Origin: Planctomycetaceae bacterium
Lineage (GTDB): Bacteria; Planctomycetota; Planctomycetia; Pirellulales; UBA1268
Direction: 5' to 3'
Assembly (NCBI GenBank): GCA_003488325.1
Contig: DNLZ01000177.1
Span: forward strand, 1 to 5,700
Length of the DNA stretch: 5,700 nucleotides
Part shown: positions 1-5,700 of the stretch, piece by piece
How positions within the stretch are numbered: the stretch's first letter is position 1
Layout: the number at the start of each line of letters is the position of its first letter
Made by a program: the position numbers and the translations under genes
Notes under the pieces: generated by a model
What the model was told of the DNA's origin: nothing
Databases searched by the model: none
The model's input: the letters and a program-made list of their open reading frames with translations, nothing else

Positions 1-70
1 CGTTCGCCGCCCCCCGTCGCCTCGTCTCGTCTCGTCTCCTGAGCCGGGGGCACACGTCGCCGCCGGGCGG
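1..70. other. Trailing sequence after pckA, no gene seen
   Basis: This GC-rich stretch holds a short pentanucleotide array (CTCGT three times at 21-35, then an imperfect CTCCT copy). A 6-bp all-GC inverted repeat (11-16 with 45-50) has a 28-nt loop, and there is a tiny hairpin at 60-70. None is followed by a T-tract on the minus strand, so no intrinsic terminator for pckA can be called. Transcription may continue past the window edge or stop by another mechanism. Confidence 0.5.
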
Positions 71-1666
71 TCAGGCCGGCCCTGCCGCGACGACATCGGC
101 GCCGGCCGCCGCCGCATAGGCCTGGAAGTTGTCACGGAAACGGGCCGCCAGGCGTCGGGCCGCTGATTCCCAGGCCGCCTCGTCGGCCCAGGCGAGGCGC
201 GGCTCGAGGACGCGGTCCACGACGCCGGGCACGGCGGTCACCGCGTCGAGGCCGAAGACGCTGTCGCGCGTCACCGGCGCGACGTCGAGGGCACCGGCAT
301 GGATGGCGTCGATGATGCGGCGGGTCACGGAGAGGTCGATCCGCCGCCCCACGCCGTAGGCGCCGCCGGTCCACCCGGTGTTCACGAGCCAGGCCCGGGC
401 TTCATGACGACGCAGCCTCGCAGCGAGGAGTCGGGCATACTCCGTCGGGTGCCGCACGAGGAAGGCGGCGCTGAAGCAGGTCGAGAAGGCCACCTGCGGC
501 TCGACGATGCCCATCTCCGTGCCGGCGACGCGCGCGGTGTACCCCGAGAGGAAGTGGTACATCGCCTGCTCGTGGGACAGGCGGCTCACCGGGGGCAGCA
601 CGCCGGAGGCATCGCACGTCAGGAAGATCACGTTGCGGGGGTGACCCGCCGTACACGGCAGCTTCGCGTTGGCGATGAAGTCGATGGGGTAGGCGGCTCG
701 CGTGTTCTCGGTGATCGCGCTCGATTCGAAGTCGACGGCCCTCGTGGCCGGATCGTAGACCACGTTCTCGAGCACGGTGCCGAAGCGGATCGCGCGCCAG
801 ATCTCCGGCTCCTTCGCCTCGGCGAGGTGGATGCACTTCGCGTAGCACCCCCCCTCGATGTTGAAGATGCCGTCGTCGCCCCAGCCGTGCTCGTCGTCAC
901 CGATGAGCCTCCGCGCCGGATCGGCGGAGAGCGTCGTCTTGCCGGTGCCGGACAGGCCGAAGAAGAGGGCCACGTCGCCCCCCCCGCCCCCATCGGCGAG
1001 TGACTCGTTCGCGGAGCAGTGCATCGAGAGGACGCCGCGGGCCGGCAGGAACCAGTGCATGAACGTGAAGACGCCCTTCTTCATCTCCCCGGCATACTCG
1101 GTGCCGAGGATCACCTGCTCGCGCCGCTCGAGGCAGAGGTCGATGCTCGTCCGGCTGGTCATCTGCGCCGTGTACGGATTCGCCGGGAATTGACCGGCGT
1201 TGTAGATCACGAAGTCCGGGGCACCGAACCGCTCGAGGTCGTCGAGCGTGGGACGCATGAGCATGTTGTGCATGAAGAGCGCGTGGTAGGCACGGGCACA
1301 GAGCACGCGCACCTTCACGCGGCACGCCGGGTCCCAGCCGGCGAAGCCGTCGACGACGTAGATCTGGTCGCGGGTATTGAGGTAATCGACGGCACGCTGC
1401 CGGTTGAGAAGGAAGGTGTGCTCGTCGATCGGGTGGTTCACCGGGCCCCACCAGACCTGCGACTCCGATTCCGGACGCCGCACGACGTGCTTGTCGGCCG
1501 GGCTGCGGCCCGTCTTGGCTCCCGACCGGATCGCGATGGCACCGCTCGAGACGATGCCCGCGCCCTCGCGGGTCACCGCATCCTCGTAGAGACGTCCCGG
1601 CGGGGCGTTGCGGATCACGACGGGGACGGTGATCTCATGGGCCGAGAGGTCGACGTGCACCGGCAT
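71..1666 (-). CDS. pckA: Phosphoenolpyruvate carboxykinase, ATP-dependent
   Basis: Catalyses oxaloacetate + ATP to phosphoenolpyruvate + CO2 + ADP, the entry step of gluconeogenesis, in the cytosol. The 531-residue product is close to the roughly 540 residues of the E. coli enzyme. Visible hallmarks are TGRSP at 52-56 (substrate-binding Arg54), YAGEMKKG at 191-198 (Tyr191 and the Lys196/Lys197 pair), MHCSAN with His216, the P-loop GLSGTGKTT at 237-245, the metal-binding GDDEHGW at 256-262, ENTR with Arg323, and NTGWTGGAYGVG at 429-440. All active-site elements I can check are present. The GSGKT-type loop plus the KK motif identify the ATP-type rather than the GTP-type family. The start at 1666 is preferred because AGGAG lies 6 nt upstream; an in-frame GTG at 1702 has no such site. 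The gene overlaps the preceding membrane-protein gene by 32 bp, suggesting translational coupling. Odd point: a five-glycine run at 226-230 just before the P-loop. Confidence 0.97.
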   Translation of the reverse strand: MPVHVDLSAHEITVPVVIRNAPPGRLYEDAVTREGAGIVSSGAIAIRSGAKTGRSPADKHVVRRPESESQVWWGPVNHPIDEHTFLLNRQRAVDYLNTRDQIYVVDGFAGWDPACRVKVRVLCARAYHALFMHNMLMRPTLDDLERFGAPDFVIYNAGQFPANPYTAQMTSRTSIDLCLERREQVILGTEYAGEMKKGVFTFMHWFLPARGVLSMHCSANESLADGGGGGDVALFFGLSGTGKTTLSADPARRLIGDDEHGWGDDGIFNIEGGCYAKCIHLAEAKEPEIWRAIRFGTVLENVVYDPATRAVDFESSAITENTRAAYPIDFIANAKLPCTAGHPRNVIFLTCDASGVLPPVSRLSHEQAMYHFLSGYTARVAGTEMGIVEPQVAFSTCFSAAFLVRHPTEYARLLAARLRRHEARAWLVNTGWTGGAYGVGRRIDLSVTRRIIDAIHAGALDVAPVTRDSVFGLDAVTAVPGVVDRVLEPRLAWADEAAWESAARRLAARFRDNFQAYAAAAGADVVAAGPA

Positions 1667-2396
1667 GGTGAACTCCTGGAATCGGGGACGACGATGCGGC
1701 ACGCCAGACGAGGCCCCCGGGGGCGGCGGACGGCTCCGCCGCGGCGCCGTGCGATCGCCACGCGAGCAGCGCCGCGAGGCCTCCGAGGGCGAGGGCCGCG
1801 ACGAGGAAGAGGCCGGCCCACGGGCTCGGACGCACGCGCTGGTCCCGCACGGCTCGACGCAGCCGGCGGCTGAATTCGACCCAGCCCTCGGGACTCGTCC
1901 GGCTGCCGAGCGTGACGAGGCTCACACTGCGCATGCCGCCGCGCCCGTCGAGGTGCACCTGCACGTCCCGTCCCGGCAGGGCGACGGTTTCCCCGGCCCA
2001 GCGCGCCAGCGGATCGAGCGCCGTCGCCACGCGGGCCACGATCGGGCGGAGCTGCTCGAGCGACACGTTGTAGACCACGAGCCGCGGACGAGATGCGAGC
2101 TGCACGGTCACCACCAGCAGGATGAAGCAGCCGATGGCGAGCACCCAGCGCCACGCGCCGACGATCGACGCGGGCAGCACGAGATCGATCGGGCCGAGCA
2201 CGACCGCCGCCGCGACGGCGCACGCGATGCCGACGGCATCCCAGCCGCCCGCCAGCGCCGAGGGTCGGCGCCGCAGGTGGATCAGGCCGATCGCCAGGAA
2301 ATAGGCCGCCAGCGGCACCAGCGCCGGCCAGATCGGCGCCTCGCCGGGACCACCCTTCATCGCGTTCACGCTTCCGACGCTCCCGGCCAGGCTCAC
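1635..2396 (-). CDS. Four-span membrane protein of unknown function
   Basis: I do not recognise a named family. The 253-residue product has hydrophobic segments at about 22-40, 53-76, 82-100 and 192-212. A hydrophilic domain of about 90 residues (101-191) lies between spans 3 and 4, and a low-complexity tail rich in Ala, Pro and Gly follows. Arg-rich stretches after span 1 (HLRRRP) and before span 4 (RRLRRAVRDQRVR) suggest, by the positive-inside rule, that the domain is cytoplasmic and the C-terminus outside. The start is uncertain: GTG at 2396 is the first in-frame start after the upstream stop but has no good Shine-Dalgarno; GTG at 2369 and ATG at 2360 (giving MKGGPGEAP) are alternatives with weak purine-rich sequence upstream. 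The last 32 bp encode both this tail and the first codons of pckA. Tight packing with the Minf_1886 gene and pckA indicates co-transcription, but the function is unknown. Confidence 0.8.
   Translation of the reverse strand: MSLAGSVGSVNAMKGGPGEAPIWPALVPLAAYFLAIGLIHLRRRPSALAGGWDAVGIACAVAAAVVLGPIDLVLPASIVGAWRWVLAIGCFILLVVTVQLASRPRLVVYNVSLEQLRPIVARVATALDPLARWAGETVALPGRDVQVHLDGRGGMRSVSLVTLGSRTSPEGWVEFSRRLRRAVRDQRVRPSPWAGLFLVAALALGGLAALLAWRSHGAAAEPSAAPGGLVWRAASSSPIPGVHHAGARRPLGP
1673..1677 (-). promoter_or_regulatory. Ribosome binding site of pckA
   Basis: AGGAG sits 6 nt upstream of the ATG at 1666 and decides the start in favour of this codon over the in-frame GTG at 1702. The site lies wholly inside the coding sequence of the upstream membrane-protein gene, so ribosomes finishing that gene could open or feed it. 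Confidence 0.8.
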
Positions 2397-2406
2397 CCCG
2401 TGCGAC

Positions 2407-2499
2407 TCAGCGGATCGCCATCCAGGCCAGCACGGCGAGCCACAGCACCTCCGCCGCCGCCGCCGCGATGAAGGTCATCGGTGCCGCCGGCCACCTCAT
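2407..2499 (-). CDS. Possible 30-residue single-span membrane protein
   Basis: A small open frame fills the gap between the Minf_1886 gene (28 bp upstream) and the membrane-protein gene (10 bp downstream). It starts at ATG 2499, preceded at 5 nt by GGTGGAG, and stops with TGA at 2407-2409. The product begins MRWPAAPMTF, continues through a run of five Ala, one Glu and a Leu/Val/Trp-rich stretch, and ends MAIR. About 21 residues (9-29) form a hydrophobic span interrupted only by Glu17. Arguments for a real gene are the good ribosome binding site, the snug fit without overlap, and the membrane character shared with its neighbour. Arguments against are its size and the fact that GC-rich DNA readily encodes Ala/Leu runs by chance. 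Similarity cannot be judged here. If it is not coding, this 131-bp gap is simply a spacer. Confidence 0.42.
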   Translation of the reverse strand: MRWPAAPMTFIAAAAAEVLWLAVLAWMAIR

Positions 2500-2504
2500 G
2501 TGCA

Positions 2505-2511
2505 CTCCACC
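2505..2511 (-). promoter_or_regulatory. Ribosome binding site candidate for the 30-residue ORF
   Basis: GGTGGAG, with its GGAG core 5 nt before the ATG at 2499. It is better placed than anything upstream of the following gene's GTG start, which supports the small frame being translated. Confidence 0.45.
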
Positions 2512-2527
2512 GATCACGCCGGCGGCG

Positions 2528-3025
2528 TCAGCCCGCCTCGGGAACCACGAACGACAGGTCCCGCGCGAAGGCCTCGGCGAAGTCGTAGACGCCTTGGAAG
2601 TCCTCCCGCTTGTCGGCCCGCGTCTTCCGCATCTGACCGATGTCGATCATGTTGAACACGATCGCTCCGACGTCGTCGGTCGAGCGGATGCCCCACGATC
2701 CGAGCACGGTCGGCGCGAGGTAGCCGTACTGCTGAAGGCCGTAGAGGCGCACGGCCTCGCAGAGCTGCTGCCCCGACACGTGACGCTCCGCCCGTCGCTT
2801 CCGCCCCCGCTCGGGCCGCTGCGGGCGCGCGTCGGTGGCGTCGCCGGCACGCCCCACCGCCGCGGGAGGCGGCTCCAGCTCCTCGATCGAGGGCTCCTGT
2901 CCCATGCCCAGCGATTCCTGCGCGAAGTTCAGCGCCTCGAGCACGAACATGTAGGCATCGAGCGTGTAGCGACGATCCCGCTGGAGCAGCTGGAAGAGCG
3001 GGTGCTTCGGATCGACAAAGGGCAT
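2528..3025 (-). CDS. Minf_1886 family (TIGR04138) conserved protein
   Basis: The 165-residue product matches, from memory, the Minf_1886 family, uncharacterised and found mainly in Planctomycetes, Verrucomicrobia and relatives. It has an N-terminal block (RYTLDAYMFVLEALNFAQ, about 19-36) and a C-terminal block with RHVSGQQLCEAVRLYGLQQYG (81-101), SWGIRSTDDVGAIVFNMI (110-127) and DFQGVYDFAEAF (142-153). The two blocks are joined by a charged, Pro/Arg-rich linker at about 50-80 that is probably disordered. There is no signal peptide or membrane span, so it should be cytosolic. No catalytic motif is evident and the family's function is unknown to me. ATG at 3025 has GGGAGG 10 nt upstream. A TGCTATACT promoter candidate lies just before it, so this is probably the first gene of a unit running through the membrane proteins to pckA. 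Confidence 0.9.
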   Translation of the reverse strand: MPFVDPKHPLFQLLQRDRRYTLDAYMFVLEALNFAQESLGMGQEPSIEELEPPPAAVGRAGDATDARPQRPERGRKRRAERHVSGQQLCEAVRLYGLQQYGYLAPTVLGSWGIRSTDDVGAIVFNMIDIGQMRKTRADKREDFQGVYDFAEAFARDLSFVVPEAG

Positions 3026-3050
3026 CGGCGGCGTGCCTCCCGACGCCCCG

Positions 3051-3059
3051 AGTATAGCA
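3051..3059 (-). promoter_or_regulatory. Extended -10 promoter candidate upstream of the Minf_1886 gene
   Basis: TGCTATACT combines a TGn extension with a five-of-six match to TATAAT, in the 48-bp gap after the TIGR03009 stop codon. No good -35 hexamer is seen 16-18 bp upstream, as is common for extended -10 promoters. It would give a leader of about 20 nt before the ATG at 3025, leaving room for GGGAGG at 3036-3041. An AT-rich hexamer stands out in this GC-rich DNA. It is the likely promoter for the downstream block ending in pckA. Confidence 0.5.
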
Positions 3060-3073
3060 GCGCGCGAGGGCGA

Positions 3074-4012
3074 TCAGCGGGGGGCCGCCGGCCCCGGCGG
3101 CCGAGGCTGCGCGAGCGCCGCGGCGGGCGCGTTCGTCGGGCCTGCCGCGCTCGCGTCGTCGAGCACGTAGGTGTATCCGAGCGGCGTCACGGGCCGCGCG
3201 AAATCGCGGATGAGGTCGAGTCCCTTGTCGATGAGGTTGGTGTTGGGATCGAACTGGTAGACGTCGCGATCCTGCCCACCGGGCTTGTGGATCTGGATCG
3301 CGAAGGGCATGAGGTCCCGCGCCTGGAGAATCAGTTCCACCTTCGCGAAGTTGGCCGCGTCGGCCTGAAACCTCGGGAGGGCCTCGAGCCAGATCTGATC
3401 ACGCACCTCGGGTGGCGTGATGATCCGCATCCAGTACCGCTTCTTGAGCGTCTCCGCCTTGGCACCGAACACGAACGGCAACGGCCCGTCGCTGATCGCC
3501 TTGCCACGCATCTCGGGGGGCAGTTTCGTCTCCCGCAACTGCCTTTCGGTGTGGCGAAACTCGTAGATGCTCTCGCCGTTGCACACCCAGTGTTCGCCCG
3601 CCTCGGGGCCGCGACGCTCGTAGCGGCTCGTCTCCGTGCTCCACTGCTTCGACTCCTTGACGCGGAAGAGCCCCTTGTCCGGGGCGGCATACTTGAGTTC
3701 ACCGGTGCTCTCGGCGAACGCGAGGCGGTCGCCACCGGGCGCCGCCGGCCCCCAGGCGCTGTACTCCCACTTGTGGAAGGTGCACGACCAGGTCCGCACC
3801 GACGCATTCCGGGTCTCCCAGGCGGCGAGGAGCCGATCGAGGGCCGCGGCGTCCTGCGGCGAGAGCGGCGGTGGCTGGACGGCGGCGGGTGGCCGAGCCG
3901 GCGGCACGGCCCCGACACGTGGCTGCTGCGCCGGGGCCACCGCGGCGACCGCGACCGCCCATGCGAACGGGAGCCCGAGCCGGAGGATCGACCACAACGG
4001 ACGACGCGACAT
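3074..4012 (-). CDS. Secreted TIGR03009-domain planctomycete protein
   Basis: The 312-residue protein has a signal peptide: Arg at 3-4, a hydrophobic core at about 8-25, and probable cleavage after the APA at 26-28. A Pro/Ala-rich spacer (about 31-52) follows, then a domain at about 55-265 that matches my memory of TIGR03009, a planctomycete extracytoplasmic domain of unknown function. Recognisable stretches are LDRLLAAWE (58-66), GELKYAAPDKGLFRVKE (104-120), WVCNGESIYEF (142-152), LPPEMRGKAISDGPLPFVFG (164-183), RYWMRI (192-197), QIWLEALPRFQADAANF (206-222) and VYQF (251-254). The tail from about 285 is Ala/Pro-rich. Alternating short strands suggest a beta-rich, possibly LolA-like fold, but that is inference. 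ATG at 4012 has AGGGGAG 7 nt upstream and directly precedes the signal peptide. The frame stays open upstream to 4915, but that stretch is a shadow of nadE. Likely located in the periplasm or at the cell surface. Confidence 0.92.
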   Translation of the reverse strand: MSRRPLWSILRLGLPFAWAVAVAAVAPAQQPRVGAVPPARPPAAVQPPPLSPQDAAALDRLLAAWETRNASVRTWSCTFHKWEYSAWGPAAPGGDRLAFAESTGELKYAAPDKGLFRVKESKQWSTETSRYERRGPEAGEHWVCNGESIYEFRHTERQLRETKLPPEMRGKAISDGPLPFVFGAKAETLKKRYWMRIITPPEVRDQIWLEALPRFQADAANFAKVELILQARDLMPFAIQIHKPGGQDRDVYQFDPNTNLIDKGLDLIRDFARPVTPLGYTYVLDDASAAGPTNAPAAALAQPRPPGPAAPR

Positions 4013-4019
4013 CGAAGAA

Positions 4020-4026
4020 CTCCCCT
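4020..4026 (-). promoter_or_regulatory. Ribosome binding site fixing the TIGR03009 gene start
   Basis: AGGGGAG lies 7 nt before the ATG at 4012. Together with the signal peptide that starts at this codon, it rules out the longer in-frame extension that overlaps nadE. Confidence 0.75.
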
Positions 4027-4035
4027 GGCGGCGGA

Positions 4036-4082
4036 CGCGAGGCCGCGGACGATAGCAGGCCAGTCCGCGACTCGCGAGGCCG
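4036..4082 (-). repeat. Intergenic dyad flanked by a 10-bp direct repeat
   Basis: In the 89-bp gap between nadE and the TIGR03009 gene, CGCGGAC and GTCCGCG (plus-strand arms 4044-4050 and 4063-4069) form a perfect 7-bp inverted repeat around a 12-nt loop. In RNA it extends to 9 pairs with one G-U. The 10-mer CGGCCTCGCG (minus strand) occurs on both sides, at 4073-4082 and 4036-4045. The hairpin has no following T-tract, so it is not a standard intrinsic terminator for nadE. It could be an operator, a leader hairpin, a weak terminator, or a chance product of high GC. Confidence 0.45.
4049..4057 (-). promoter_or_regulatory. Weak promoter candidate upstream of the TIGR03009 gene
   Basis: TGCTATCGT resembles an extended -10 element (TGn plus TATCGT, four of six matches to TATAAT). 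It shares the heptamer CTGCTAT with the stronger candidate at 3051-3059. It lies in the loop and one arm of the dyad and about 36 nt before the start codon. No -35 is evident. Confidence 0.3.
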
Positions 4083-4101
4083 TTTCGGCCCGGCGGACCC
4101 G

Positions 4102-5700
4102 CTACTTCGCCGGTCCTGCCTCGCTCGCCACGGCCGCCCGGAGCGCCGCACACTCCCGCTCGAAACCCCCGGAGAGGATGGGAAAGCGGCACCACGTCTT
4201 GGGGTCGAGATTCTGATCGTCGAGGTGGAACGACGGCGCGTACCGCTCCCGCTTCCACTGGTTCCGGCTCCACAGCCGGAAGAAACGCTCCGTCCACACC
4301 GCGAGCTGGCGGGCGTCGTGCTGCGGATAGCGCGCACGCACCTGCCGCCAGGCCTCCAGTGGCGTCTGTTTCTCGCCGATCGCGAGCCGCTCGACGGTGT
4401 CGAGCACGTCGTAGGGCATGAGGTCCGCCTCGTCGGTCTGGCCGGAGGCGGCAGGGCGCAGCTCGGCGGTCGGAGCCTGCGCGTTCACGGCCGCGAGCGC
4501 GGGGATGGGCCCGAGGCCCTCGGGGCCGTCCCGCTCGAGCCAGCGCAGCCACCGCCGCAGGTATGCCTTGTCGATGCCGGCGATCGGCGCGATGCCGCCG
4601 GCGGTGTCGCCATCCATCGTGGCGTAGCCCACCGCCGCCTCGGAGCGATTGCTCGTCGACACGAGCAGCGCCCCGGTCAGGTTGGCGAGCATCCACACTC
4701 CCGGGGCCCGCGCGCGGGCCTGGATGTTCTGCAGGGCGACGTCGTCCGTCTCCCACGAGAGCGGCCGGCCGATGGCGTCGGTCACGAGGCGCTCGTAGCC
4801 CCTGACGAGCGGCTCGACATCGAAGGTGAGAAACGTCGCCCCCAGCGCGCCGGCCAGTTCGGCGGCCGCGGCCCTCGTCACGGGCCCGGAGTTGGCCGTG
4901 GACTGGTAGACGCACGTGAGCGCGCGGGTGATCAGACGACGCAGTGCGGTCTCGTCTTCCGGCACGGCCGGCGCCCCGTCCGAAGACCAGCCGGGATGGC
5001 CTTCAGGGACACGGCCGGATCCGCCCAGCAGCCGGGCCACCTCGGCGACCGACCGCTCCCGGGCCGCCAAGCGCAGGGCGATCGCCGCCAGGGACGCGAC
5101 GGCCGACGAGTCGGCGCCACCGCTCGCCGACACCACCAGTCCACGTGAGCCGCTCTTGCGCACGTAGTCGAAGAGACCGAGGGCGACCGCCCGCGTGAAC
5201 TCCTCCTCCTTGACGTGTGGACCACGCTCCCAGGCGTCGCGGAGGTCACCGCCGGATATCGAGGCCTCCGGTCGCACCGTCGCGGGGGAGAAGTCGACCG
5301 TGATGCGGTCATCCCCGCCGGCAGGGCCTGTGGCGAACGAGGTCCGCTGCTGGGCGAGCCGCACCGCGTCGAGATCCACGACGGCCTCCGTGGACTGGCA
5401 CTCCGCGAACGGAAACCGCCTGCCAGCCGCGAGCAGCCGCCCCGCGGCAGCCACGAGCACACCCCCGTCGTAGATGGCGCGCCCCGCTTCGTTGCCCGCG
5501 AGATTCGCGTACACGTAGCCGCAGGCGAAGGCCCGCGATCCCTCGAGCACGAAGCGACGGCGCACCTCGTCCTTGCCGAAGGCGAAGTGGCTCGCCGACG
5601 GATTGAGAATGAGATCGATTCCGCGGGCAGCCAGCGCTGCGCCGGGCCGCTGTGCGACCCACGCGTCCTCGCAGATCTCGAAGCCGATGCGCACCCCGCC
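4102..5700 (-). CDS. nadE: Glutamine-dependent NAD+ synthetase, 5' end outside window
   Basis: Converts deamido-NAD+ to NAD+ using ATP and ammonia released from glutamine, the last step of NAD biosynthesis, in the cytosol. 532 residues are visible, numbered here from base 5700. The N-terminal part is the second half of a nitrilase-fold glutaminase domain: FEICEDAW, with the expected nucleophile Cys10, then NPSASHFAFGK at 33-43. The Glu and Lys of the catalytic triad should lie beyond the edge. The synthetase domain shows the ATP-pyrophosphatase loop SASGGADSS (191-199), TCVYQSTANS (262-271), WETDDVALQNIQARARAPG (316-334), TSNRSEAAVGY (349-359), DGDTAGGIAPIAGIDKAYL (363-381) and DEADLMPYDVLD (423-434). 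The C-terminal segment FHLDDQNLDPKTWCRFPIL (491-509) fits the long bacterial subtype I recall from Planctomycetes. A linker at about 225-252, rich in Gly, Pro and Ser, follows the ATP loop. It ends in TAG, 89 bp before the TIGR03009 gene. Roughly 150 N-terminal residues are missing, an inference from typical length. Confidence 0.96.
   Translation of the reverse strand, partial: GGVRIGFEICEDAWVAQRPGAALAARGIDLILNPSASHFAFGKDEVRRRFVLEGSRAFACGYVYANLAGNEAGRAIYDGGVLVAAAGRLLAAGRRFPFAECQSTEAVVDLDAVRLAQQRTSFATGPAGGDDRITVDFSPATVRPEASISGGDLRDAWERGPHVKEEEFTRAVALGLFDYVRKSGSRGLVVSASGGADSSAVASLAAIALRLAARERSVAEVARLLGGSGRVPEGHPGWSSDGAPAVPEDETALRRLITRALTCVYQSTANSGPVTRAAAAELAGALGATFLTFDVEPLVRGYERLVTDAIGRPLSWETDDVALQNIQARARAPGVWMLANLTGALLVSTSNRSEAAVGYATMDGDTAGGIAPIAGIDKAYLRRWLRWLERDGPEGLGPIPALAAVNAQAPTAELRPAASGQTDEADLMPYDVLDTVERLAIGEKQTPLEAWRQVRARYPQHDARQLAVWTERFFRLWSRNQWKRERYAPSFHLDDQNLDPKTWCRFPILSGGFERECAALRAAVASEAGPAK

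Noticed and set aside
21..40. Pentanucleotide CTCGT array as a functional repeat or phase-variation tract
   Set aside because: Only three perfect copies plus one imperfect, outside any coding region and distant from a promoter; most likely trivial.
11..50. Intrinsic terminator downstream of pckA
   Set aside because: The 6-bp GC stem has a 28-nt loop and no T-tract on the minus strand, so it does not meet the usual criteria.
1667..1702. Longer pckA product starting at GTG 1702
   Set aside because: No ribosome binding site precedes it, whereas AGGAG is optimally spaced before ATG 1666, and the extra residues (MPHRRPRFQEFT) do not resemble a PEPCK N-terminus.
299..1873. Overlapping plus-strand frames opposite pckA
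   Set aside because: All are shadows of the conserved PEPCK reading frame and have no independent motif support.
2468..4216. Long plus-strand open frame of 582 codons opposite the TIGR03009 and Minf_1886 genes
   Set aside because: Its translation is Arg/Gly/His-rich with no recognisable domain, and it lies antisense to two genes with clear family matches. Long antisense frames are expected in DNA this GC-rich.
4013..4915. N-terminal extension of the TIGR03009 protein in the same frame
   Set aside because: This stretch overlaps the conserved C-terminal half of nadE in another frame and translates to Arg-rich low complexity. The signal peptide and ribosome binding site place the start at 4012.
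3871..5148. Plus-strand open frame of 425 codons opposite nadE
   Set aside because: Low-complexity Arg/Gly/Pro translation with no motif; it is the complement of well-conserved nadE codons.
1..5700. A novel defence, mobile or CRISPR-like system
   Set aside because: No repeat-spacer array, integrase, transposase, toxin-antitoxin pair, nuclease or reverse-transcriptase motif was seen on either strand. The genes are housekeeping or lineage-specific conserved unknowns.

Overview
The window reads as ordinary, very GC-rich chromosome from a planctomycete, with every supported gene on the minus strand, so transcription runs from high to low coordinates. The lineage call rests on two proteins whose families I recognise as restricted to, or strongly concentrated in, Planctomycetes and their relatives: a secreted TIGR03009-domain protein and a Minf_1886-family (TIGR04138) protein. 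The overall base composition fits. Genus cannot be resolved by eye.

In order of transcription: (1) the 3' four-fifths or so of nadE, a glutamine-dependent NAD+ synthetase whose 5' end lies beyond base 5700; (2) an 89-bp gap with a GC-rich dyad, a 10-bp direct repeat and a possible promoter; (3) a secreted TIGR03009 protein of 312 residues; (4) a 48-bp gap with an extended -10 promoter candidate; (5) a 165-residue Minf_1886-family protein; (6) a possible 30-residue single-span membrane protein; (7) a four-span membrane protein of unknown function; (8) pckA, an ATP-type phosphoenolpyruvate carboxykinase whose start codon and ribosome binding site lie inside the end of the preceding gene; (9) 70 bp of trailing sequence with no convincing terminator.

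Genes 5 to 8 are packed with gaps of 28 and 10 bp and a 32-bp overlap. They look like one transcription unit led by the promoter candidate at about 3051-3059. nadE and the TIGR03009 gene may be separate units or a read-through operon. The only clear metabolic roles are NAD+ synthesis (nadE) and the oxaloacetate-to-PEP step of gluconeogenesis (pckA), and I see no direct pathway linking the neighbours. No mobile element, CRISPR array, RNA gene or defence system is visible. The points worth a second look are the small membrane ORF, the overlapping start of pckA, the intergenic dyad, and the conserved-unknown genes co-transcribed with pckA.
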